DNA of 64,000 nt from Psychrobacter faecalis (GCF_016107575.1 NZ_JABAST010000002.1:88531-152530); one strand, 5' to 3'; counted from the stretch's first letter, positions 9,719-18,955 are shown. The notes: a model not told the origin generated them from the letters alone. Numbers and translations are program-made.

Positions 9719-10162
9719 ATGGAAAATAAAAATATGCTTGATAAAGTAACGCCGCCACCTTTACCAAATTCTGGGATGGTTAATAATCATAGTGCTGAGG
9801 CAAACTATGGCATTATGGACTGGTTTAAAAAAGGTCTAAGGAATTATGCCAATTTCTCTGGACGTGCTCGGCGTAAAGAGTATTGGTATTTCGTATTGGT
9901 GCAAATGGGATTGGTCATCATAGCGATGATTTTAGATGCGATTATCTTCAATTCAGAAATAGGGTTATTTTATATTGTTGTAGCGCTTGGTTTGTTCTTG
10001 CCGGGCTTAGCAGTGACTATTCGCAGATTGCATGATACTAGCCGTTCAGGATGGTGGTTTTTGATATCTATTTTGCCATTGATAGGCTCTATTATCTTAC
10101 TGGTATTTTTAGCGAGCGATACCAAGCTCGAAATCAATCAATGGGGTCCGCCAGCAAAATAA
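9719..10162 (+). CDS. DUF805 membrane protein
   Basis: About 147 residues. After a 35-residue N-terminal tail comes the DUF805 signature FSGRARRKEYWYFVL followed by three or four hydrophobic segments, with RRLHDTSRSGWW between them. These are small inner-membrane proteins of unknown function. The start is uncertain: a GTG at 9704, ATG at 9719 and ATG at 9734 are all in frame, and AAAGG at 9696-9700 is poorly spaced for any of them. No operon partner is evident. Confidence 0.85.
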   Translation: MENKNMLDKVTPPPLPNSGMVNNHSAEANYGIMDWFKKGLRNYANFSGRARRKEYWYFVLVQMGLVIIAMILDAIIFNSEIGLFYIVVALGLFLPGLAVTIRRLHDTSRSGWWFLISILPLIGSIILLVFLASDTKLEINQWGPPAK

Positions 10163-10192
10163 GCTGCGACTGGTTTCTCTCATTATCTTATG

Positions 10193-10294
10193 TATAATAT
10201 AGGGGCAGGCGGAAACCGTGGCTCTGCACTCTTTTCTCATTTCTATCTCGGGACGGACCGATACTTTACTAAGCAACTTTTTGTTTATACTTAA
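10193..10294 (+). promoter_or_regulatory. promoter -10 and possible structured leader of the PACE gene
   Basis: A perfect TATAAT lies at 10193-10198 with no good -35. The following leader of about 90 bases is more GC-rich than its surroundings and contains two short CGG...CCG hairpins (near 10211-10219 and 10252-10262). I could not match it to a known riboswitch class. Confidence 0.35.
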
Positions 10295-10765
10295 GTGCTA
10301 AGTGCTTTGGAGTCTTGGTTGATTACTTTACCCCCACTCAAACGTCGTATTGTCTATGTGACCATCTTTGAAATTATCGCTATTATTGCTTCTACCTTTG
10401 TGCTCATGAAACTTAGCGGCAGCGATGCGGCAGAGTCGTTACCCGTTGCGGTGATGGTGTCATTAGCCGCTGTGATTTGGAACTTTTTATACAATACGGC
10501 TTTCGAAGCGTGGGAACGGCGCAAGCAGGTTAAAAAGCGTACCTTATTAATCCGCAGCGCTCATGCGATAGGGTTTGAAGGTGGCTTGGTATTGATTTGC
10601 CTGCCACTTTATATGATTTGGTATGACGTTGGTTTAATCAAAGCATTTATGATGGAGGCGGCGTTACTGCTATTTTTCTTGGTTTATACCTTTGTATTTA
10701 CCTTAGGTTTTGACAAGATATTCACCTTACCACATTACGATAAGAGTGCTTCTGCTTCTTCATAA
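10295..10765 (+). CDS. PACE-family multidrug/polyamine efflux protein
   Basis: A 156-residue protein with four predicted membrane helices in two tandem repeats. The signatures are RRIVYVTIFEIIAI and WNFLYNTAFEAWE in the first repeat and RSAHAIGFEGGLVL in the second, as in the AceI/PACE (bacterial transmembrane pair) family. AceI exports chlorhexidine, and relatives export short-chain diamines; the substrate here is not known. The frame begins at GTG 10295 without a clear ribosome site. The gene is followed by a terminator at 10799-10827. Confidence 0.88.
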   Translation: MLSALESWLITLPPLKRRIVYVTIFEIIAIIASTFVLMKLSGSDAAESLPVAVMVSLAAVIWNFLYNTAFEAWERRKQVKKRTLLIRSAHAIGFEGGLVLICLPLYMIWYDVGLIKAFMMEAALLLFFLVYTFVFTLGFDKIFTLPHYDKSASASS

Positions 10766-10798
10766 ATACAGAAATTAATCTTATTAAATGATCAACAG

Positions 10799-10830
10799 AA
10801 AGACTGCTATTAAATTAGGCAGTCTTTTTG
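10799..10830 (+). terminator. terminator after the PACE gene
   Basis: AAAGACTGC (10799-10807) pairs with GCAGTCTTT (10819-10827), followed by further T residues. It lies between the convergent PACE and enoyl-CoA hydratase genes. Confidence 0.82.
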
Positions 10831-10861
10831 TTGATAGTACAGAAGGTAGCGTTAGAAGCTT

Positions 10862-11659
10862 TTATTTACCTTGATAAACGGGCTTACGTTTTTCCATAAA
10901 GGCGGTGATGCCTTCGGCAAAGTCAGCGGTTTTTGCCATCATGGTTTGTTGGTCAACTTCCATATCGAGCGCTTCATTTAAACCTGAAAAAGCATGTACG
11001 TTAATCATATGCTTCATTGATGCCAAAGCTTTACCGGGTAAATTACTTAGGCGAGTTGCCAATGCCAATACGCTGGCGTCAAGCTCATCTTTGCTTACGA
11101 CGCTATTGACTAAGTTTAGACGCGCGACATCGTCGCTAGTAAGCTTATCACCCAGCATCACAAGCTCAGTGGTTTTCGCCGCGCCAATCAATTGATTGAG
11201 CAAGTAAATACCGCCCGCATCTGGAATCAAGCCGATATTGACAAATGCTTGCACAAATTTAGCATTGTCAGCGGCAATACGGAAATCACAGGTTAATGCC
11301 AAGTTCATCCCAGCACCCGCGACGGCACCTTCTAATTTGGCAATAATGGGTTTGTGAATATTCCGTAGCTTTAAGCTTACCTCAGCCACTTCTCTGAGCA
11401 TAAAATCAAGCTTTGCCACAAGTGCTTCTGATTCCATGCCATTCTCTAACATCTCACCGATATGACCGCCGCTAGAGAAATTATTGTTTGATCCTTGCAA
11501 CACGATCACGCGTACGTCGGCATCTTGATCAGCCTTATCAAGCGCATCCATAATCGCGCCTTTTAATGGTGTGCTAAAGGCATTTAGCGTCTTAGGGTCA
11601 TTCATGGTAATGGTGGCAATATGATTTTCGCTGTGATATTCGACCAAAGGTTGTGACAT
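10862..11659 (-). CDS. enoyl-CoA hydratase/isomerase family protein
   Basis: A 265-residue crotonase-fold protein. The oxyanion-hole segments are visible as NNFSSGGHIGEM and the AGAGMNLALTCDFRIA block, and the C-terminal FAEGITAFMEKRKPVYQGK is typical of PaaG/FadB-like hydratases. At the usual second catalytic position the sequence reads IGLIPDAGG, with Asp where hydratases normally have Glu-rich segments. It could therefore be an isomerase-like member. It is a single gene with a good ribosome site (AAGGAAACC) before the ATG at 11659. Confidence 0.88.
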   Translation of the reverse strand: MSQPLVEYHSENHIATITMNDPKTLNAFSTPLKGAIMDALDKADQDADVRVIVLQGSNNNFSSGGHIGEMLENGMESEALVAKLDFMLREVAEVSLKLRNIHKPIIAKLEGAVAGAGMNLALTCDFRIAADNAKFVQAFVNIGLIPDAGGIYLLNQLIGAAKTTELVMLGDKLTSDDVARLNLVNSVVSKDELDASVLALATRLSNLPGKALASMKHMINVHAFSGLNEALDMEVDQQTMMAKTADFAEGITAFMEKRKPVYQGK

Positions 11660-11995
11660 GGTTGGTTTCCTTAGTAAGAAGTTCTAGATAAGCATTGCGG
11701 ATAACAATGAAGGTTATAATGGACAAAGTTGTAACAAGTCATGCAAGCTGATTACTATAGCAGCTTGTTATGATTATAAAAGCGGGTTTTGTGGGCGCTA
11801 AAGGCACGGACAAAAATGTTTGAGTTTTCCTTATTTTGTCTTATATTTGATTTAATAAATATATATTATCTGCCGTGCAAAAATAACGCTATGAAGTATC
11901 CGCTTGGTGCATTATGCTAAATGGCAGTAATGTTAAGGATTTCGTTAACCAAACAAGCAATCAACAAGCAACAAGCAACAAACAAGGAGGTAATT
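11660..11995. other. 336-bp intergenic region between divergent genes
   Basis: No gene is seen. Just before the hydrolase start there is a run of short direct repeats of the type CAACAAG (11951-11986), reading through into the strong ribosome site AAGGAGG at 11984-11990. Confidence 0.55.
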
Positions 11996-12808
11996 ATGCC
12001 AATGATAAATGTGAATAACGTTGATATTTATTATGAAGACAGCGCGCCGGAGGATAAGCAAAAGCCAGTGATGGTCTTTGCGCATGGGCTACTATGGAAT
12101 ACGCGGATGTATGATAAGCAAGTGGAGTACTTTAAATCTGGCTGCCGCTGTATTGCGTTTGATTTTCGTGGGCAAGGTCAGTCGGAGATTACCAAATCAG
12201 GCTATGATATGGAGACGCTGACCGAGGATACGCTAGCATTGTTGGATGCGCTAGATATTGATAAATGCCATTTTTTAGGGTTATCGATGGGTGGTTTTGT
12301 CGCTCAGCGTATCGCGCTAAAACGTCCGGAGTTAGTGTTATCGCTGACCTTACTTGAAACGTCAGCAGACCCTGAAGACCCAAAAAACGTCCCGCAGTAT
12401 CGCAAATTGATGAAGGCTATCCGCTGGCTGGGTATGAAGCGAGTCAGTCAAAAAGTCATGCCTATTATGTTTGGCAGTAGCTTTTTGAACGATAAGTCGC
12501 GTAAGGCTGATCGCAGAGCGTGGCTCACGATGTTACAAGGCAATCGTAAGGGCGGGGTCGTTAAGGCGACCACAGGTGTCATTGAGCGCTCGGGCACTTA
12601 CGATCAGCTAGGCGAGATTAGCACGCCGACATTGATTATCGTTGGTGATGAAGATGTGGCAACGCCTTATTCAAAAGCGGAGCGCATGCATTTTGCCATT
12701 AAAGGCTCAAAGCTTGCGGTTATTAAAGGCGCTGGACATACAGCGACGGTAGAAGAGCCTGAGCAGGTTAATAAAGTGATTAATACCTTTTTAGCCCACT
12801 GTGTCTAA
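11996..12808 (+). CDS. alpha/beta hydrolase
   Basis: A 270-residue alpha/beta-fold hydrolase with nucleophile elbow GLSMGG and a catalytic His in GAGHTATVEEPE; the Asp is probably in VVGDEDVATP. It resembles 3-oxoadipate enol-lactonase and non-haem peroxidase-type hydrolases, but the substrate cannot be told. The frame opens at 11921, but the ATG at 11996 is preceded by a near-perfect AAGGAGG, so it is the start. It ends before a strong hairpin terminator at 12871-12908. Confidence 0.9.
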   Translation: MPMINVNNVDIYYEDSAPEDKQKPVMVFAHGLLWNTRMYDKQVEYFKSGCRCIAFDFRGQGQSEITKSGYDMETLTEDTLALLDALDIDKCHFLGLSMGGFVAQRIALKRPELVLSLTLLETSADPEDPKNVPQYRKLMKAIRWLGMKRVSQKVMPIMFGSSFLNDKSRKADRRAWLTMLQGNRKGGVVKATTGVIERSGTYDQLGEISTPTLIIVGDEDVATPYSKAERMHFAIKGSKLAVIKGAGHTATVEEPEQVNKVINTFLAHCV

Positions 12809-12870
12809 CTTTGAGCGAGACTGGAACCAGTTTTGAATCAGACATAGCAATTAATAAAGTATTTATACGA

Positions 12871-12908
12871 AAAAAAGCCGTTAACTTAAATAGGATAACG
12901 GCTTTTTT
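12871..12908. terminator. bidirectional terminator
   Basis: AAAAAAGCCGTTA (12871-12883) is the perfect inverse of 12896-12908, with T-runs on both strands. It separates the hydrolase from the convergent Ter biosynthetic operon. Confidence 0.88.
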
Positions 12909-12986
12909 ATTGAAACCATTTAGCAGATTAACGTTAAAGCGGCAGTTTTAAAAAATACTATAAAGCAGTCAGGCTAACGTCTTTAT

Positions 12987-14072
12987 TTATAAGCGGGTCG
13001 TATAGTCGCTATTAATATCATCAAGGGTGCCAAAGACCTCAGCGCGATTGACGATTTCGGTGGCCCATGCACGGTGCGTGGCAGGCTCAAGCATGGTATC
13101 GTTATATTTAAAGACCGCCTTTGCCTCGCTATGCAAGATTGCCTGCGCTTCATCCAAGGTGCTCAGCGGCACGCAATACGCCTGCTGTACCAACGCAATC
13201 TGGCTTGGGTGAATGACCGTTTTGCCGACCAGTCCTAAGTTCACATCACGCATCAGCTCTTTCATAAACAGCGTTGGCTGCTCTAAGTATTCAAATACTG
13301 GCGCGGTAAGATAAAAACCATGCGGTACAAAGCAGCCAAGCAGCTGATAGGCGAGCGTACCAATCGGGGTATCATAAACGATGCTATTTTTAGGACGGCG
13401 TAAACGCAGTGCGGCAAATAAGTCGTTACCACCGATACGCAGGGCAAAAACGGGTTGACTGAAGGCTTCTTTAAAGCCAATCGCCAATTCTTGATTGTGA
13501 TGCGGGTTAAAGAGCGCTGCTGTCTCAAGCGTCGGCATCAATAGCTGCTCAGTGCTTAAATTCTGAGACGCCATACGCCAATTAGACAAACTATACATAT
13601 CGACTTTTGGCATGACAAAACCGTCGACCAAATCAATATGCGCAAAATCTGCCAGCTGCTCTAGCATCGCCGGATGACGCGGACGAATAAAGACTAGTGG
13701 TCTGGTTGGTTGATTGGTGTGCGCTTTTGATTGAATGCCATTTTTTTTTGTTGGGTCATTAATGCTATCGACATGCGCCGCCCACGTATGTAGCAGCGTT
13801 TGTAGACGTATGAGCGCCAACTCAACATCGCTATGGCTGACCGCATCTTCTAAGCAGATAATAATACTGTTAATCGTCGGCAATTTGTCGCGTGTAATGA
13901 CTTGCCAAATATCTTGCCGCGTTGCAGGCATATAAAGGCTAGCACCCAATTGATACGGATGATGGGTAAGCGGTTTGAGCATCGCATGACGCTCGGTAAT
14001 TAGGTGGGCATAAGACTGATTGTTGTTATAAAGGTTGGACTCGTTGTGCGGTATATCGGACATAGTTGGCAT
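12987..14072 (-). CDS. CitE-like HpcH/HpaI aldolase of the Ter biosynthetic module
   Basis: A 361-residue member of the HpcH/HpaI aldolase / citrate lyase beta superfamily. The TIM-barrel signature motifs are visible: SLYMPATR, IICLEDAVSH (about 71-80), FIRPRHP and FVMPKVD. A carbon-carbon lyase or aldol reaction on a CoA or keto-acid substrate is inferred from the family. It is the last of five consecutive minus-strand genes whose set (ATP-grasp, two phosphoribosyltransferases, HAD, CitE-like) matches the module proposed to make a nucleoside-like metabolite in Ter systems, so it is not expected to act in citrate fermentation. An alternative ATG lies at 14063. Confidence 0.88.
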   Translation of the reverse strand: MPTMSDIPHNESNLYNNNQSYAHLITERHAMLKPLTHHPYQLGASLYMPATRQDIWQVITRDKLPTINSIIICLEDAVSHSDVELALIRLQTLLHTWAAHVDSINDPTKKNGIQSKAHTNQPTRPLVFIRPRHPAMLEQLADFAHIDLVDGFVMPKVDMYSLSNWRMASQNLSTEQLLMPTLETAALFNPHHNQELAIGFKEAFSQPVFALRIGGNDLFAALRLRRPKNSIVYDTPIGTLAYQLLGCFVPHGFYLTAPVFEYLEQPTLFMKELMRDVNLGLVGKTVIHPSQIALVQQAYCVPLSTLDEAQAILHSEAKAVFKYNDTMLEPATHRAWATEIVNRAEVFGTLDDINSDYTTRL

Positions 14073-14194
14073 CGTAAATAGTGATAAATGAATGGTTATA
14101 GCAAAAAATCATAGCGTAAGGACGTATGATAAAAACAGCGCTGCTGATGCAGGATTGATGCATTTCTTTCGTAATACATCAATACATTAATAAA

Positions 14195-15376
14195 TCATGG
14201 ACGGTTTGTTGACCGCTGCTTGATCAGCGTAATCGCTTGATAGGGGAGTATTTTAGCACCTAATACCGTGATATTGATATCGCGCTCGCTACATAAATGG
14301 CGCAATAATACGGTATCTGGGTGATCGGCGGTGGCCAGCAAGATGCGCTCAGGATCACGGCGTAATATCGCCCGTGTCGCCTCTGCAATGGTCGGCTTAA
14401 TACGATTACGATTGTCAATGTCATAATCAATTGCCAACGTATCAATTAAATCCGCAGTCTGATAGCGTGGTTGCTTGAACGTTTGCAAGTATTGTGGAGA
14501 CGTAGACAATGCAAGCCGCGTGCTATCAATATGATCAACAAAGGCTAGGCTATGGTCTACCGCAACCAAGTTATCATAAAAAACGCTACGATGTAGCCCC
14601 GATTGCGGCTCGGTATATAAACTGCGTGATATCAGCCCAGATACGGTACTGTTCAATAACCCCGATGGAATCAGCCAATCTTCCTCGCTTGCCGCTAACC
14701 AAGCAACGCTTGCGGGGTCAGCAAGGGTTAATAGAGGAATAACATTCTCACCCTGATGGAAAATATTGGCAAAATTTGGATGATTAGGGTTGCTAAAGAT
14801 ATCTAAGCTACGAGATAGCTCTTGATAAATCGCTCCTTTGCCCGTCCAGCCGTCGACAAATACGATGGCACTGTTTGGATGAGCATCCAATATCATCTGC
14901 AGCGCGACTGGATCAAGGCCGCGATCGCGAATGATACTGATACCATAATGCACACTTGGCAACGCATAGCTGCTATCAGCTACTAATGCACGCTGCAACA
15001 ATACGCCAATGGGTAAACCTGCGCGTACCAAGCTGACTAATATTAATGGACGTTCAGTACTTACCGTTTGCCAAAAAATATGATGTAGCGTATAAGCCAA
15101 GTTAGCAATATCAGTTGCGGTTCTCGTGGTACCTTGCGCTAATGCCTGCTGATACAATTGCTCATGCATGGCAGTCGGCGTATGCTCTAGTGTCAACATA
15201 TCAGAATAATGGCGCTGTCCACTTTGGATGAGCGCTTCTTTCTGGCTCACAGGTACATCGGCAACGGCGTCTTTATCAACGATATCAAGCAGCACAGTCA
15301 CATCGCTGGCAAGATAGCTGCCTGAGCCATATTCCTGCATTTTTCGCATATTAGGGTTCGTTATAGGATGGGTCAT
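14195..15376 (-). CDS. StiP-type phosphoribosyltransferase with C-terminal Pelota-like domain
   Basis: A 393-residue protein. The N-terminal family motif MQEYGSGSYLASDVTVLL leads into a phosphoribosyltransferase-like domain (about 90-300) with SLVRAGLPIG, HYGISIIRDRGLDP and the PRPP-loop-like IVFVDGWTGKGAI. The C-terminal 60 residues (ILLATADHPDTVLLRHLC...ITVLGAKILPYQAITLIK) resemble the Pelota-type RNA-binding fold attached in this family. Databases sometimes name it 'cysteine protease StiP', but the sequence reads as a PRTase. Predicted role is transfer of phosphoribosyl or a related sugar step in the Ter-associated metabolite pathway. Intergenic gaps are 64 and 122 bases. Confidence 0.87.
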   Translation of the reverse strand: MTHPITNPNMRKMQEYGSGSYLASDVTVLLDIVDKDAVADVPVSQKEALIQSGQRHYSDMLTLEHTPTAMHEQLYQQALAQGTTRTATDIANLAYTLHHIFWQTVSTERPLILVSLVRAGLPIGVLLQRALVADSSYALPSVHYGISIIRDRGLDPVALQMILDAHPNSAIVFVDGWTGKGAIYQELSRSLDIFSNPNHPNFANIFHQGENVIPLLTLADPASVAWLAASEEDWLIPSGLLNSTVSGLISRSLYTEPQSGLHRSVFYDNLVAVDHSLAFVDHIDSTRLALSTSPQYLQTFKQPRYQTADLIDTLAIDYDIDNRNRIKPTIAEATRAILRRDPERILLATADHPDTVLLRHLCSERDINITVLGAKILPYQAITLIKQRSTNRP

Positions 15377-15440
15377 AAGATGGTTTCTACTTAAAAAAAT
15401 GAGTTCTACTACTACTACTATTGTTATTATTTAAAAACTA

Positions 15441-16271
15441 TTACGAGCTAAAGCGCGCATGTAGCTGACCATGATTGGGCATGCCATACCAGTCAAGTAG
15501 TTGCAAAAATGGCAAATCGGCCAAGCTATCACCAAAACCAAAACTTGGACGCTGATGGTCTAAATGCTGGACTAATAAAAACTGTACCGCATGACGTTTA
15601 TGAACCGCGTGCGGCAATATCGCCAGATTATTCGCATTCACATGCACATAAAAATCTTGCTCAAAGTCACGTATTAACGTTGGCAACTTTTTAGCGAGCT
15701 CTACTAACGCTTGATGGTCCTTTTGCGCATGCTTAATAGCCAGGTAAATAGTCAATTTTTCATTAGCAGAACCATTATTAAAGTGATCGATATGTGGTGT
15801 AAATAACAGCTGGCTATTGTCATTTTTACTGTGATTGGCAAATAATTGGCTAAGCTGCTGCAATTTATCCTGTAGTGGTGCAAGCTGACTATGCATACGC
15901 TGTTGCCACTGAGCTTGTAGCGTGCCGTCTCTAGCAAGAATAATCGCACCGTGGGTTAAGACTTGCCAACTGTCAAAAGGCAGCTTAACGCGTTTAATTT
16001 CACTGCGATCGCGTGCAGTGACCACTATCAGCTCAGTACTAGTAAGCAGCCAATTAAAGAATGCGGCTTGACGCTGACTCATAAAGCTTAGTGGCTTGCC
16101 TTGCTTGTTAATAGTCGCGCAAACTAAGTTTTTGGCTTCAGCAGTAGGTAAATCCCACGCATCGATTTTACGTTGGGTTTGAAAAAGTGTATCGTCCAAA
16201 TCCATCAGCGCGTAGGGTTTGATAATATCGGGATTGGCTTGAAAAAATGGGCTAGTCATAGTATTTGCCAT
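15441..16271 (-). CDS. HAD-family phosphatase of the Ter biosynthetic module
   Basis: A 276-residue haloacid-dehalogenase hydrolase. Motif I DLDDT (24-28) gives the nucleophile and acid/base Asp pair, motif II is the Thr in VVTARD (83-88), and motif IV is FGFGDSLADLPF (244-255). The cap region of about 150 residues is long. It probably dephosphorylates a sugar or nucleotide-like intermediate made by the neighbouring phosphoribosyltransferases. The start is uncertain between the ATGs at 16271 and 16259; neither has a strong ribosome site. It sits third in the five-gene operon. Confidence 0.88.
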   Translation of the reverse strand: MANTMTSPFFQANPDIIKPYALMDLDDTLFQTQRKIDAWDLPTAEAKNLVCATINKQGKPLSFMSQRQAAFFNWLLTSTELIVVTARDRSEIKRVKLPFDSWQVLTHGAIILARDGTLQAQWQQRMHSQLAPLQDKLQQLSQLFANHSKNDNSQLLFTPHIDHFNNGSANEKLTIYLAIKHAQKDHQALVELAKKLPTLIRDFEQDFYVHVNANNLAILPHAVHKRHAVQFLLVQHLDHQRPSFGFGDSLADLPFLQLLDWYGMPNHGQLHARFSS

Positions 16272-16360
16272 AAAAGCGTGCGTAAATGTGAAAAGTAAAG
16301 TAGGGTTTAAAGGATAGTTTTAATAGGACAGCCTTTGTAAGCTAGCTTTTATAAAATAGC

Positions 16361-17641
16361 TTAAAGTGTCGGACTCACCACCAGCACATTATCCAAATCT
16401 TTCCATATATCATCGACGCTATCCGCCGATGTTTCCACGCACAAGACAATCAAGTCCCAATCGCTAGGCTCAACATTATAAGTAAAGTTCGTCATACCAA
16501 GCCCATAGTTATCGCTAAAACTGAGCATCGTGGTAATCGCGCCACCAAGGGCAATCGGTGAGCGGGTTAAGGCGCTAAACTTAACCGTAGCGTTTTGAGC
16601 TTGTGTCTCAAGCCATTCCGCTAATAAAAACGGCAACCAAACAAACTCATTACTGCCCAATACTAAAATCCGCTTGGGCAACTGCTTTTTATCAAGTTGT
16701 CGTTTCTCAAGCTGTTCTTTCTCAAATTGGGCTTGCTGATTAAAAACGTTAAAAGCAGTTTGAAACTGCAAAAGGTAATTATCAAAACCATCGGTACTAT
16801 CTAGCGTTGGAAAGCGTCCCCAATTGCCAGTTTCACCTAGCGTATGGTTGCCAGCCTCAGTGGTATCGACAGACGGCATGGTAATCGGCTCAGGATTGGG
16901 CGCATCGGTCCATTGCCATGCACCAGATAACAAGTGATGACGATGAAAGTCAATATTTGGCAATCGAATGGCAATCGTGTCTTCGGCAGAATCAGATTGG
17001 TTCTGACTTAAGGACCAATCTACCAATGTCGTTAGATGCACTTGTTCTAATTCGGTCAGTCCTGCGTTACGAAGGGCGGTGACGACATTGACGCAAGTAT
17101 TGCCCGTTGACGCTTCATCATCAACCATAATCAAGGTTTTGCTCGCTAGTAGCTGCGCTTGCGTTACTTTATCTGCACTTTGATAAATCAGATGCTGGCT
17201 GGCGTGACTGTGGTCTTCGCTAAACGTGGTCAATAAAGAGTGGCTGCTTTTGTCATGATTGCCATCATGTTGCGCATGACGCGTAGAATTTAACAGTAGC
17301 GCATTGGGGTAACGCGTTTGTAGCGCTTGATGTACGCCCGCAGATAAGCCAACGGCAGTTTCGGCCATACCAATAACCAAAATGGGTTCAGGCAAATCAT
17401 CTGGTACTAGGTTTGCCAAATCAGTAAAAGCATGACGCATGGTGCTAGGCGTGACTGGAATATGGCGACCTAAGACTTTTGAGACAAACAAAAATGCGCG
17501 TTTAGGGTTAATGCGCTGCGCAAATCCAAGCAAGTCTTCTAGCTCGTAGTTTTTACTGTCACCGCTAAAATTGGTTTGATAAGTTAAATCAAGAGTGCCG
17601 CGTGGTAGGGTGATGGTCGTACTGTGTTGCTTATTTGGCAT
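16361..17641 (-). CDS. phosphoribosyltransferase with C-terminal TRSP domain
   Basis: A 426-residue two-domain protein. The PRPP-binding loop IMVDDEASTGNT (171-182) marks an orotate-type phosphoribosyltransferase domain. The C-terminal domain carries the diagnostic TRSP tetrapeptide at 359-362 within SALTRSPIALGG. A charged Glu/Gln/Lys-rich linker lies around residues 295-325. This architecture is specific to Ter-linked operons and supports a role in making a ribosylated small molecule. Good ribosome site AAGGAAA before the ATG at 17641; 43 bases separate it from the ATP-grasp gene. Confidence 0.9.
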   Translation of the reverse strand: MPNKQHSTTITLPRGTLDLTYQTNFSGDSKNYELEDLLGFAQRINPKRAFLFVSKVLGRHIPVTPSTMRHAFTDLANLVPDDLPEPILVIGMAETAVGLSAGVHQALQTRYPNALLLNSTRHAQHDGNHDKSSHSLLTTFSEDHSHASQHLIYQSADKVTQAQLLASKTLIMVDDEASTGNTCVNVVTALRNAGLTELEQVHLTTLVDWSLSQNQSDSAEDTIAIRLPNIDFHRHHLLSGAWQWTDAPNPEPITMPSVDTTEAGNHTLGETGNWGRFPTLDSTDGFDNYLLQFQTAFNVFNQQAQFEKEQLEKRQLDKKQLPKRILVLGSNEFVWLPFLLAEWLETQAQNATVKFSALTRSPIALGGAITTMLSFSDNYGLGMTNFTYNVEPSDWDLIVLCVETSADSVDDIWKDLDNVLVVSPTL

Positions 17642-17684
17642 TTATTTTCCTTCGGTCTTGCAATTTGTTAATCGTTATTTTTAC

Positions 17685-18845
17685 TTACTCAGTAGCATCT
17701 TCTTCAATCTTTACGCTAACCATAATTGAGCGTACTTGGCAGGGAATGATTTGCTGTGCAATATCCACAAGCTTCGGTTTATCGGTTAAACCAAGCCAAT
17801 AGCCAAACCCAACTTGGGTTAAATCGAGCCCGCTATGGGTGGTGTAACCGATACCCCCAGAGGGGCGACTATTAATCTCAAGTACGCGGTGCTGCCTGTC
17901 ATCGTCGGCCTTGGTTTGTACGCTGACGATACCATCACAGCCAAACGCTTTAATCAGTGGAGTAACCACATCCATGACCGCTTGCTCGTAGCCGATATGC
18001 TGGATTTTACCCGTTTTATAGCGGGTAACAGCTGCCAATACTTCGCCGTATTCACAGACGACATCGATAGAGTATTCTTGCCCTGACAAATAAGGCATCA
18101 GCAACATAGGAATTGGGCGCTCGTGCACCATTAGGCTGTTGGCATAAGCATTGATAAACTGCGTGGTATTGATTTTTTTCTCTTCGGTAAAGTACAAATG
18201 TTCAAAGCTATCGTATCGTGCGTCAGCTTCCTTGTCGGTATCAAGTCGCCAAAACCCTTGAGCGAAAATACCAGTGACCGGTTTGACGCATAAAGGCTGA
18301 TGACCGTGCCTAGCAAGGAGTGATTCAAGCTCTGCGACATTATCAAAGCGCCACGCTTCGGCGACGGGAATATCATGCTCATGACACTGCTGCATAAAGG
18401 CAAACTTATCATCTATCGCTTCTAACGCCGCCACACTTGTCGCGCCAGTCAATAAACGAATACCCGCCGCGTCAAATGCTTCCCGCTGCGCTTCATAATC
18501 AATGCCATTGCGCCCCGTGAGTAGCACTTTAACGTTATTATTTTTGGCTTGCTCTAAGACAAACTGCCAACGCGGCATTACTGGCTCAGCAGACTCAAGC
18601 TCTGCTTGCTCATCGCTATCTGTGGCACTTGCAGACGGCTCAATATATACGCTATCGGCAAATTCAAAAATCTCAGGTCTATTATGACGGTGTGAAGCAA
18701 TAATGTTAAATGGCGTCTCAGATTGGGCTTTTAATGCTTGTAGGCTGGCGAGCATATCACGCTGGCTTGACTGACCTTCCGCTAACCAAACGGCAGATGG
18801 CGTAGTAGACGTTGTGTGAGGGCTTTGGTTAGCAGGGGATTTCAT
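17685..18845 (-). CDS. ATP-grasp ligase of the Ter biosynthetic module
   Basis: About 386 residues from the ATG at 18845, preferred because GAGAG lies 5 bases upstream; the frame extends to a TTG at 18884. The ATP-grasp fold is shown by the CVKPVTGIFAQGFWRL stretch and by the metal/ATP-binding EINSRPSGGIGY near residues 323-334. Enzymes of this fold form amide or peptide-like bonds using ATP, so it may add an amino-acid-like group to the proposed metabolite. It is the first gene of the five-gene minus-strand operon, divergent from the TerA-like gene. Confidence 0.88.
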   Translation of the reverse strand: MKSPANQSPHTTSTTPSAVWLAEGQSSQRDMLASLQALKAQSETPFNIIASHRHNRPEIFEFADSVYIEPSASATDSDEQAELESAEPVMPRWQFVLEQAKNNNVKVLLTGRNGIDYEAQREAFDAAGIRLLTGATSVAALEAIDDKFAFMQQCHEHDIPVAEAWRFDNVAELESLLARHGHQPLCVKPVTGIFAQGFWRLDTDKEADARYDSFEHLYFTEEKKINTTQFINAYANSLMVHERPIPMLLMPYLSGQEYSIDVVCEYGEVLAAVTRYKTGKIQHIGYEQAVMDVVTPLIKAFGCDGIVSVQTKADDDRQHRVLEINSRPSGGIGYTTHSGLDLTQVGFGYWLGLTDKPKLVDIAQQIIPCQVRSIMVSVKIEEDATE

Positions 18846-18949
18846 AATTCTCTCAGCGTTATTAAAATTTATAGAGTGCAACAACTAGAATTGAGTCTTG
18901 AAGAGGGTCAGTCGTTCAGCGCGTTATCATATTACCTAAAATAGAGGCT

Positions 18950-18955
18950 ATTATA
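18950..18955 (-). promoter_or_regulatory. candidate -10 element of the ATP-grasp operon
   Basis: Read on the minus strand, a perfect TATAAT lies about 105 bases upstream of the ATP-grasp ATG, in GTATATAATAG. No convincing -35 is visible, so an activator may be needed. Confidence 0.35.

Noticed and set aside
10252..10262. GGACGGACC, resembling part of a guanidine-II (mini-ykkC) hairpin
   Set aside because: Only one such hairpin is present and the loop does not fit ACGR closed by the conserved pairs. The class requires two.
11951..11986. CAACAAG short repeats before the alpha/beta hydrolase
   Set aside because: Low-complexity sequence; units are irregular and have no clear structure.
15408..15430. 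CTA trinucleotide run in the gap between the StiP-type and HAD genes
   Set aside because: Only a few units, outside any reading frame; no sign of a phase-variable switch.
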